A stretch of 8,365 bases of DNA from Blastocatellia bacterium (GTDB lineage: Bacteria; Acidobacteriota; Blastocatellia; UBA7656): the NCBI GenBank assembly GCA_022615215.1, contig JAKEHD010000573.1, positions 1 through 8,365 on the forward strand. The letters run 5' to 3'. The notes under the pieces were generated by a model that did no database searches, had not been told where the DNA came from, and saw only the letters and a program-made list of their open reading frames with translations. Positions 1 through 5,205 of the stretch are shown in pieces. The first letter of the stretch is position 1. Every line of letters starts with the position of its first letter. The position numbers and the translations under genes are program-made.

Positions 1-696
1 CGACTCGCGCGCCAGTACCACCCTGACGTTTCAGCCTCGCCCGATGCCAGCGCCCGGTTCGTGAAGATAAGCGAAGCCTACCAGGTGTTGAGCGACCCGA
101 ACCGTAGGGCCGCTTACGATCGCGGCGAGTACGGGCGGCAAAAGAGAACCTTCTATGCCTCTCACGCGGCTGAGGTGGCGGCCATTCAGCGTGAGTTCGA
201 CCGCATGGTAGACGAGATGATAGCGCACGAGCGCCAGGAAACCGCCGCGCGCAGCCACGCCGTTTTGCTCGTCGTCCCTCTCTTTCTGGCGGCCTTTTAC
301 TTCATGGCCGCAAAACCGCCCATCATGGAGAATCTCGATTTTGCGGGCCGCGCGCTCACTATAGTGCTTGGTATATGCGGACTGGTTTATCTCGTAAAGA
401 ACCTCTCGCTCGCACTGGCTCGCTATACTTACGAGGTGCCGAAACACCTGATCTCAGTCTTTCGACAGGAATCGCCGCGCGGCAAAGTGATAAGCCGCAA
501 AGCGGGGCTGGTCTTCCTCATTTGCGGATACATGGTCTCGCTCGGCCTGGGACATGTAGTGGGCAAGTTTTTACCTTTGCATTATGGGCCGGCATTGTCT
601 CCCGCCATTCTGCTTGGGATAATAATCTACCCTCCGATAGCCGTTCTCATCATCGGAAGCATACGCCGCCTGGGAATCCGCCTCGGCCTCTTTTAA
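1..696 (+). CDS. Membrane-anchored J-domain (DnaJ-like) protein, 5'-truncated by window edge
   Basis: The reading frame is open from base 1, so the gene starts upstream; 231 residues are visible. The HPD motif of a J domain is at visible residues 7-9, followed by helix III/IV sequence (KISEAYQVLSDPNRRAAYD), the part that contacts Hsp70 (DnaK) and stimulates its ATPase. A charged stretch follows, then four hydrophobic segments at about visible residues 86-104, 116-132, 169-186 and 199-221, so the C-terminal half should be membrane-embedded. This layout (N-terminal J domain on the cytoplasmic side, C-terminal TM bundle) differs from canonical DnaJ: no Gly/Phe region or zinc fingers are visible. 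The GTG at 61 is internal to the J domain and is not the start. The pyrophosphatase gene follows after 32 nt, suggesting co-transcription. The J domain is clear; the client or membrane role is unknown. Confidence 0.85.
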   Translation, partial: RLARQYHPDVSASPDASARFVKISEAYQVLSDPNRRAAYDRGEYGRQKRTFYASHAAEVAAIQREFDRMVDEMIAHERQETAARSHAVLLVVPLFLAAFYFMAAKPPIMENLDFAGRALTIVLGICGLVYLVKNLSLALARYTYEVPKHLISVFRQESPRGKVISRKAGLVFLICGYMVSLGLGHVVGKFLPLHYGPALSPAILLGIIIYPPIAVLIIGSIRRLGIRLGLF

Positions 697-728
697 GGGC
701 GCGAGCCGTCAGGCGCTCAAGGAAATAG

Positions 729-1253
729 ATGAAACGATACATAGACGTTCCCACAGGCGAAGGCGCGCCCGAAGTCTTCAACATCATAGTTGAAATCCCG
801 AAAGGCAGCGGCAACAAATACGAATACGACACGGAACTGAATCTCTTCCGCCTGGACCGCACGCTCTATTCGCCCATGCACTATCCGGGCGATTACGGGT
901 TCGTGCCGAGCACTCGCGCGGCAGACCTCGACCCGCTCGACGTGCTCGTGCTGGTCGAGCACCCGACCTTTTCCGGCTGCCTGATCGAGGCCCGCGCCAT
1001 AGGGATGCTCATGATGATCGACCAGGGAATGGAAGACCTAAAACTCCTTTGCGTTCCAACTCACGAACCGCGATGGCGCAACCTCGCCAATTACACGGAC
1101 GTGCATCCGCACAGGCTCAGAGAGATAGAACACTTCTTCAGTATATACAAAGAGCTTGAAGGCAAGCAGACCGAGACGAGCGGCTGGCGCGGCGCAGACG
1201 AAGCCCGCCAGGCGATAGTCGCGGCAAGCGAAAGATACAAGCGTGATGCGTGA
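729..1253 (+). CDS. ppa: Inorganic pyrophosphatase, family I (soluble)
   Basis: This cytoplasmic Mg-dependent enzyme hydrolyses pyrophosphate to two phosphates, pulling biosynthetic reactions forward. The protein is 174 residues, normal for bacterial family I enzymes. By alignment to E. coli Ppa from memory, the active-site set is present: E22, K30, E32, R44, Y52, Y56, the metal-binding aspartates D66, D68 and D71, D98, D103, K105, and Y140-K141. The signature loop reads DLDPLDV, with Leu where Gly, Asn or Ser is usual after the first Asp; all three metal aspartates are kept. The ATG at 729 follows AAGGA (719-723) with a 5-nt spacer. It lies 32 nt after the J-domain gene with no promoter visible between them, so an operon is likely. 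The last three codons and the stop overlap two 7-bp repeats (GCGTGAT, GCGTGAG), so the extreme C-terminus may be repeat-derived. Confidence 0.96.
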   Translation: MKRYIDVPTGEGAPEVFNIIVEIPKGSGNKYEYDTELNLFRLDRTLYSPMHYPGDYGFVPSTRAADLDPLDVLVLVEHPTFSGCLIEARAIGMLMMIDQGMEDLKLLCVPTHEPRWRNLANYTDVHPHRLREIEHFFSIYKELEGKQTETSGWRGADEARQAIVAASERYKRDA

Positions 1254-1254
1254 G
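1241..1254 (+). repeat. Two heptad repeats (GCGTGAT, GCGTGAG) across the ppa stop codon
   Basis: Bases 1241-1247 and 1248-1254 are tandem 7-bp units differing only in the last base. The second unit contains the TGA stop of ppa (1251-1253). The same word occurs at the 3' end of the minus-strand gene at 2976. Two units alone could be chance; the recurrence at a second stop codon is what makes it notable. Confidence 0.5.
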
Positions 1255-1275
1255 GAAAGCAGGGGGATTAGGGAA

Positions 1276-1356
1276 GGATGAAGGCGGAAGGCGGAAGGAT
1301 GAAAACCAGAGCTATAGAGGAGATTCATCCTTCATCCCTCATCCCTCATCCTTCAT
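1276..1356. repeat. Inverted pair of 4-unit heptad arrays (GGATGAA family), potential hairpin
   Basis: The left arm 1276-1303 is four exact 7-bp units: GGATGAA, two GGCGGAA, then GGATGAA. The right arm 1324-1351 is four units of TTCATCC or CTCATCC, the reverse complement family, with a partial fifth to 1356. The arms can pair over 28 bp with six mismatches around a 20-nt loop, forming an imperfect hairpin 22 nt after ppa. It could act as a weak transcription terminator or RNA end for the ppa operon, but no U-tract follows. The rest of the gap (1357-1490) holds a C-rich stretch and a few isolated ATCATC-like words; nothing else is recognised. Confidence 0.75.
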
Positions 1357-1507
1357 AACGCCCCTGCCCCCCTGCACCTCTGCTCTCCTGCATGGAAATC
1401 ATCATGCATCACTGCCAATTTCTTCGTCCGGGCATTGACCTGACCCACCATTCTCATTAAGCTGATCGCGCATCATCAATTCGACTTCATAAAGGAGCAA
1501 TGTCTCA

Positions 1508-2878
1508 ATGCCTGAAGACGCTTCGCTGCCTCGCGTCGCGAATTATGATTATAAAATCTGGCAGGTCATCAGCGCGTCCGCTGCCGGAACCATGATCGAA
1601 TGGTATGATTTCTATATCTTCGGCAGCCTCGCTGTTATTATCTCAGTCCAGTTCTTTCCGGGCGATAACCCTGCGGCCGCGTTCCTTCTGACGCTTGCGA
1701 CCTTCGCAACAGGGTTCGCCGTCCGACCTTTCGGCGCGATCTTCTTCGGGCGCATAGGCGATCTCGTCGGCCGCAAGTACGCCTTTCTCGTCACGCTCAT
1801 AATCATGGGCGGAGCGACGACCGCCATCGGCTTGCTGCCAACTTACACGACAGCCGGTATCATAGCGCCGCTCATACTGGTTTTGCTCCGCCTGCTGCAA
1901 GGACTCGCGCTCGGCGGAGAGTATGGCGGCGCGGCCGTATATGTCGCAGAGCATGTCCCTGACCATAAACGCGGGTTCTATACGAGTTTCATCCAGATAA
2001 CCGCGACGCTCGGATTATTCCTCTCTCTCGGAGTCATACTCGGCACGCGCCTCTTTATCGGAGAAGATGCCTTTCGCGCCTGGGGATGGAGAGTTCCTTT
2101 TCTGATCTCGTTCCTGCTTGTAGGGGTGTCTCTATACATCAGGCTGAAGCTGAAAGAGTCGCCCATCTTCGCTCAACTGAAAAAGCAGGGTAAAACATCG
2201 AGCGCGCCGCTCAAAGAGAGTTTCGGCAACAAGCGCAACTGGAAAATCATTCTGATCGCGCTGTTCGGCGCTACCGCAGGGCAGGCCGTCGTCTGGTACA
2301 CGGGACAGTTCTATGCGCTCTTCTTTTTGCAGAACGTGCTCACGGTGAATTTCGTCACCGCCAACATCATCGTCGCCGTCGCGCTCGGACTTGGGATGCC
2401 TTTCTTCGTGCTGTTCGGCGCGCTATCGGATAAGATCGGTCGCAAACGGATTATGATGGCAGGGAACCTTATCGCCGCTCTGAGTTACTATCCCATCTAT
2501 CAGGCGATGAAAGCTTTTTCAGACCCGGTCAATACGGTCGCGCTGACCGCTCTGGTCTTCATCCAGGTGCTTTTCGTGACGATGGTTTACGGCCCGATAG
2601 CGGCCTATCTGGTAGAGGCATTCCCGGCCAGGATCAGGTACACATCGCTGTCGCTGCCCTATCACATAGGCAACGGCCTGTTCGGCGGCTTTACGCCTTT
2701 CATAGCTTCGATGGTCGTCAAACACACAGGGAACATCTATGCGGGTCTCGTTTATCCGATCACGGTCGCGCTCATCACCTTCGTCGTAGGCTCGCTATAC
2801 CTGAAGGAGACCCGGCATGTCAGTATATGGGACGAGGGGAAAGAAGCCGTAGAGGCTGAGGCGGAAGCATCGGATTGA
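1508..2878 (+). CDS. MFS transporter, metabolite:H+ symporter (MHS/ProP-like) type
   Basis: This 456-residue inner-membrane protein has about 12 hydrophobic segments and is predicted to be a proton-coupled secondary transporter. Family marks are: MIEWYDFYIFG (29-39) typical of the MHS group (ProP, KgtP, ShiA); MFS motif A GRIGDLVGRK at 81-90 and its second-half copy GALSDKIGRKR at 304-314; GLALGGEYGGA at 132-142; and RGFYTSFIQ at 155-163. The C-terminal tail after the last TM (about 431-456) is short and acidic and lacks the long coiled coil of osmosensory E. coli ProP, so osmosensing should not be assumed. Substrate cannot be read from sequence; organic acids or betaine/proline are family possibilities. 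The ATG at 1508 follows AAAGGAG (1491-1497) with a 10-nt spacer; the ATG at 1500 is out of frame and too close to it. A TTGACC (1435-1440) could be a -35 box, but no good -10 follows. The gene is convergent with the next one. Confidence 0.93.
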   Translation: MPEDASLPRVANYDYKIWQVISASAAGTMIEWYDFYIFGSLAVIISVQFFPGDNPAAAFLLTLATFATGFAVRPFGAIFFGRIGDLVGRKYAFLVTLIIMGGATTAIGLLPTYTTAGIIAPLILVLLRLLQGLALGGEYGGAAVYVAEHVPDHKRGFYTSFIQITATLGLFLSLGVILGTRLFIGEDAFRAWGWRVPFLISFLLVGVSLYIRLKLKESPIFAQLKKQGKTSSAPLKESFGNKRNWKIILIALFGATAGQAVVWYTGQFYALFFLQNVLTVNFVTANIIVAVALGLGMPFFVLFGALSDKIGRKRIMMAGNLIAALSYYPIYQAMKAFSDPVNTVALTALVFIQVLFVTMVYGPIAAYLVEAFPARIRYTSLSLPYHIGNGLFGGFTPFIASMVVKHTGNIYAGLVYPITVALITFVVGSLYLKETRHVSIWDEGKEAVEAEAEASD

Positions 2879-2960
2879 GAGTCGAGTAATTGGAGTCTTC
2901 ACGCGGAATCGTAATTCACAAGGCTTGAAAATGCGATGAATCAGGGATTGCCTTGACCGG

Positions 2961-2981
2961 ATCACGCATCACGCATCATTT
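2961..2981. repeat. Heptad repeats (ATCACGC) at the stop codon of the DUF4388 gene
   Basis: Two exact ATCACGC units (2961-2967, 2968-2974) are followed by a degenerate third (ATCATTT, 2975-2981). On the minus strand this reads TGA (the stop codon) running directly into GCGTGAT-type units, the same word found at the ppa stop. The rest of the 97-bp convergent gap (2879-2960) holds only a weak six-pair stem, CAAGGC 2919-2924 with GCCTTG 2950-2955 and a 25-nt loop. No clear terminator is visible. Confidence 0.6.
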
Positions 2982-4769
2982 CTTGAAGAGGCGTTTGATG
3001 GAGCCGAGGTCGGCTTTCCAGAAACTCTTGCCCTCGGCTTTCGCCCCCGCACCTTTAAGCTCGCGTTTGGCCACGCGATTCTCCGGGTCTATGACGAGGG
3101 CCGCTTTGAAATAGTTCTCGGCCTTTTTGGGCATACCTATCTCTTTGTAGAGCATGCCGAGTTTCAAGCGTATCTGCGCGCTGTAGGGGTCGAGTTCGGC
3201 GGCCTTCGACAGATGCCTTTCCGCTTCGTGGCGCGTGCGCGGATTGCGCACGAGCGCCAAGCCTAGATGGAAATGGTATTGCGGCCGACTGGGGTCCATT
3301 CTGATCGCCTCGCGGAGCAGATGCACAGCCTTGTGATACTCTTTTTTCTCGAAGAGCGCGCGCCCCTGTTGGTAATACTGTTCCCCTGCCTGAACGAGAT
3401 TGACTCCGCCCGGCGGCAGATTCACCTCACCGCCGGATTCTTTAGAGGAATCGGGCGAATGCGCAGCCTTTTCCGGCGACCCGTCCGGTTTGCCCAGATC
3501 ACCGCTCGATTTACGGTTTTCAATGGGCCTGAGCGGTGTTGTGGCCGGGACCGGCGGCAGGTGCGAAAGCGACGGCATCTGCGCCATCGGCGGTATGTGC
3601 GCGGATGGCGGCTTCTTTGCGACCGGCGGCGACTGTGCTACGGGCGGTTTCTGCGCGACCGGCGGCGTCTGTGCTATGGGTGGTTTCTGCGCGATCGGCG
3701 GCGCGTGCGTGACCGGCGAAGGAGCAGGGTTGCCGGAAGGCGATTTGGATGCTTTGCGTATCTGTTCGTCATAAGCCGCGCGCTGGCCCGGCTGGCTGAG
3801 AGTTTCATAAGCCTGTGTGATTTTGGCGAACATGGATTCGAGGCTGTTATGAAGTTCCGCATCATCCAATTGACGATAGCGATCGGGATGAAATTTCTTG
3901 GCCAGTTGATAGTACGAGGCTTTGATCTCGCCCGCAGACGATTGCCTTGTAACGCCCAGCACCTCGTAGAAATCGGCCGAGCGGAAAAAGTGCGTCTTGC
4001 GCTTCACTTCCTGGCGCAGACGCTCCAAATCTTCTTCCTGCTCCGGTTCAAGACCCTCTTTCTGTTCCCTCTCGTCATTGAGCAATTTCAGTAGCCCGGC
4101 CGCCATCAGCGCGCATACGGCGCGATGCGCATCCTGCTCGCCCAGTCCGCTGAGCGCGCTCACTTCGCTTATCGCTGTGGGAGTGACTATGCGCGACAGC
4201 ACGTAGCTTTCGACCGGAACGAGCTTGCCTGCATCCATACTGATCCCGTTCGACCTTGTGCGGACGATCACGCCTTCGGGCGGCGCGATAATCTGGGCTA
4301 TCTCTTCGATGCCGGCTGCGCGCCGTGCGCCTTCGAGCAATACGTCGTGGACGGCGATATCCAAAGTCACATCATGGACCGCGCGCATTCGCTCGTCGAA
4401 CATGTACTCGCCTTCGTACCACTCGAAGAGCGAACAGATTATGCTCATCACCTGTTCGCGCACGGCCTTGCGCATCACCTCATCTGTGAGCAGCCCCATC
4501 TCCACAAGCGCAAGACCCAACCGGTTGGCCTTTTCCGCGCGCTGTTTTGCCTGCTCGATCTGATCGAAGGTTACGAGTCCGTCTTTGACGAGTTTGTGTT
4601 CGAGTTGTTCGGTCGTTATGTTGCTTATGGCGAAGACCGGCGCGCCCGACTCGAAGAATATGGCTTTGATGGTTTTGCCGCGCGAGAGGCGTAGCAGGCC
4701 ATTCGCTTTCTTTCGAGCGAGTTCGCGTATCAAATCTGAAATGAGCTTCTCACCGAGTTGACCTTGCAC
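2976..4769 (-). CDS. DUF4388 (PATAN) - J-domain - TPR protein
   Basis: A predicted cytoplasmic 597-residue multidomain protein. Residues 1 to about 115 match the DUF4388/PATAN pattern (LIRELARKKANGLLRLSRG, then a KAIFFESGAPVFA strand), a regulatory or protein-interaction domain seen in PatA-like, deltaproteobacterial and acidobacterial proteins. Residues 190-232 look like a small winged-helix-like segment. A J domain spans about 266-336 with HPD at 294-296, implying an Hsp70 partner. Residues 357-410 are a Pro-rich hexapeptide repeat linker. TPR-type helices cover about 459-570, and the tail is basic (SIKRLFKK). No signal peptide or TM is seen. The GTG start (4767-4769) follows AAGGA (4777-4781) with a 7-nt spacer and no in-frame start just upstream. 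A candidate promoter lies at 4861-4889. The specific function is unknown; it may be a co-chaperone or scaffold under PATAN-type control. Confidence 0.92.
   Translation of the reverse strand: MQGQLGEKLISDLIRELARKKANGLLRLSRGKTIKAIFFESGAPVFAISNITTEQLEHKLVKDGLVTFDQIEQAKQRAEKANRLGLALVEMGLLTDEVMRKAVREQVMSIICSLFEWYEGEYMFDERMRAVHDVTLDIAVHDVLLEGARRAAGIEEIAQIIAPPEGVIVRTRSNGISMDAGKLVPVESYVLSRIVTPTAISEVSALSGLGEQDAHRAVCALMAAGLLKLLNDEREQKEGLEPEQEEDLERLRQEVKRKTHFFRSADFYEVLGVTRQSSAGEIKASYYQLAKKFHPDRYRQLDDAELHNSLESMFAKITQAYETLSQPGQRAAYDEQIRKASKSPSGNPAPSPVTHAPPIAQKPPIAQTPPVAQKPPVAQSPPVAKKPPSAHIPPMAQMPSLSHLPPVPATTPLRPIENRKSSGDLGKPDGSPEKAAHSPDSSKESGGEVNLPPGGVNLVQAGEQYYQQGRALFEKKEYHKAVHLLREAIRMDPSRPQYHFHLGLALVRNPRTRHEAERHLSKAAELDPYSAQIRLKLGMLYKEIGMPKKAENYFKAALVIDPENRVAKRELKGAGAKAEGKSFWKADLGSIKRLFKK
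3540..3701 (-). repeat. Coding hexapeptide repeat (PP-[IV]-A-Q-x), 18-bp period
   Basis: Nine six-residue units occupy residues 357-410 of the DUF4388-J-TPR protein. The first five are close to PP[IV]A[QK][KTS]; later ones decay (PPSAHI, PPMAQM, PSLSHL, PPVPAT). At DNA level this is an 18-bp minisatellite. It forms an extended flexible linker between the J domain and the TPRs. The gradient from regular to degenerate units suggests expansion from one end, and the copy number may vary between strains. Confidence 0.85.
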
Positions 4770-4860
4770 GAATGTGTCCTTGAACTTGTCGTGAGCTACA
4801 GGGGAGTTTTAGCCACAAACAACATATTTGAAGGTCGAACCGCAGGGGCAGGATATGGCA

Positions 4861-4889
4861 ATTGTAGATTGAAACCAGCACCGGCGCAA
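4861..4889 (-). promoter_or_regulatory. Candidate sigma70-like promoter for the DUF4388-J-TPR gene
   Basis: On the minus strand, TTGCGC (4889-4884; four of six to TTGACA) and TACAAT (4866-4861; five of six to TATAAT) are separated by 17 bp. Transcription would begin near 4854, giving a leader of roughly 85 nt before the GTG at 4769. This is consensus matching only, with no independent support. Confidence 0.3.
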
Positions 4890-4898
4890 GAGTCTATT

Positions 4899-4954
4899 AT
4901 CAGGGGTCAGCCATCAGCCATCAGCCGTCAGCCGTCAGCCATCAGCTATCAGGG
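4899..4954 (+). repeat. Left heptad array, 8 units (ATCAGCC/GTCAGCC)
   Basis: Eight contiguous 7-bp units are in perfect phase. The six inner ones are ATCAGCC, GTCAGCC or ATCAGCT, and the first and last units are both ATCAGGG, as if capping the array. It forms the left outer arm of the composite palindrome ending at 5142. Open frames through it are artefacts of the repeat. Confidence 0.92.
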
Positions 4955-4960
4955 TAAGTA

Positions 4961-5080
4961 TTCAACCACAGATAACACGGATAACACAGATAAAAATTTC
5001 TTTCTTCTATCTATCCGTGAAATCGAAGAAAGAAATCTTTTGTAGAAGGCCCTGCCTTCCACTGTGATCTGCGGTTCGAA
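4961..5080. repeat. Palindromic core between the heptad arrays
   Basis: Two inverted-repeat layers are nested here. The outer layer pairs TTCAACCACAGATAACA (4961-4977) with the complement of 5062-5080, with a one-base bulge and a few mismatches. The inner layer is a perfect 12-bp pair: ATTTCTTTCTTC (4996-5007) and GAAGAAAGAAAT (5025-5036), extendable to 15 of 16 pairs (4992-5007 with 5025-5040), around a 17-nt loop. A separate tiny hairpin, GAAGGC-CCT-GCCTTC, sits at 5045-5059. The left arm also contains short direct repeats of the ACACAGAT/ACACGGAT type. No open frame with coding character is present. Confidence 0.75.
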
Positions 5081-5086
5081 ACTTTT

Positions 5087-5142
5087 AGCTGATGGCTGAT
5101 GGCTGATAGCTGATGGCTGATAGCTGATGGCTGACGGCTGAA
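5087..5142 (-). repeat. Right heptad array, 8 units (GGCTGAT/AGCTGAT), inverted relative to the left array
   Basis: Eight contiguous 7-bp units run 5087-5142: AGCTGAT and GGCTGAT mixed, then GGCTGAC and GGCTGAA. They are the reverse complement of the left array's family and have the same unit number, so the two arrays can pair as the outer stem of one large structure. The array ends 14 bp before the candidate -35 box of the downstream gene. Confidence 0.92.
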
Positions 5143-5156
5143 TTCGGTAATCCAAA

Positions 5157-5185
5157 TTGACTCGCCCGAACCGAGCCGTTACCAT
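5157..5185 (+). promoter_or_regulatory. Candidate sigma70-like promoter for the MCP-SBP gene
   Basis: TTGACT (5157-5162; five of six to consensus) and TACCAT (5180-5185; four of six) are separated by exactly 17 bp. Transcription would start about 5192, only some 14 nt before the ATG at 5206. A weak TGAGG (5185-5189) is too far from the ATG (16 nt) to be a normal ribosome binding site and would lie upstream of the transcript start, so translation may use a very short leader without a Shine-Dalgarno sequence. Confidence 0.4.
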
Positions 5186-5205
5186 GAGGCTTCTGATCAA
5201 TCGCT

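Noticed and set aside
61..696. GTG at 61 as the start of the first gene
   Set aside because: The same frame is open to base 1 and encodes the HPD core of the J domain just upstream, so the gene is truncated by the window and not started at 61.
1352..1363. 12-bp word TTCATAACGCCC also at 8266-8277
   Set aside because: About two 12-bp exact matches are expected by chance in a window this size, and the two contexts are unrelated.
1250..1438. Small plus-strand ORF after ppa (62 codons)
   Set aside because: It is made largely of the GGATGAA/TTCATCC heptads, overlaps the ppa stop and has no ribosome site or family resemblance.
1500..1508. ATG at 1500 as the MFS start
   Set aside because: It is in another frame and only 2 nt from the ribosome site; the ATG at 1508 opens the MHS-family frame.
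3267..4094. 275-codon plus-strand ORF
   Set aside because: It lies antisense to the DUF4388-J-TPR gene; its Arg-rich repeat is the complement of the Pro-rich linker and no family is recognisable.
4899..4954. CRISPR array
   Set aside because: Units are 7 bp and directly abutting with no spacers, and no cas genes are present.
5045..5059. Hairpin GAAGGC-CCT-GCCTTC as an intrinsic terminator
   Set aside because: The stem is only six pairs and neither side carries a T-tract, so it is kept only as part of the repeat core.
4758..5200. Short ORFs on both strands through the heptad arrays (4758-5045 plus, 4949-5200 minus)
   Set aside because: Their residues (repeated SAIS/SYQP words) are just translated 7-bp repeats; 7 is not a multiple of 3, so any frame gives such a pattern.
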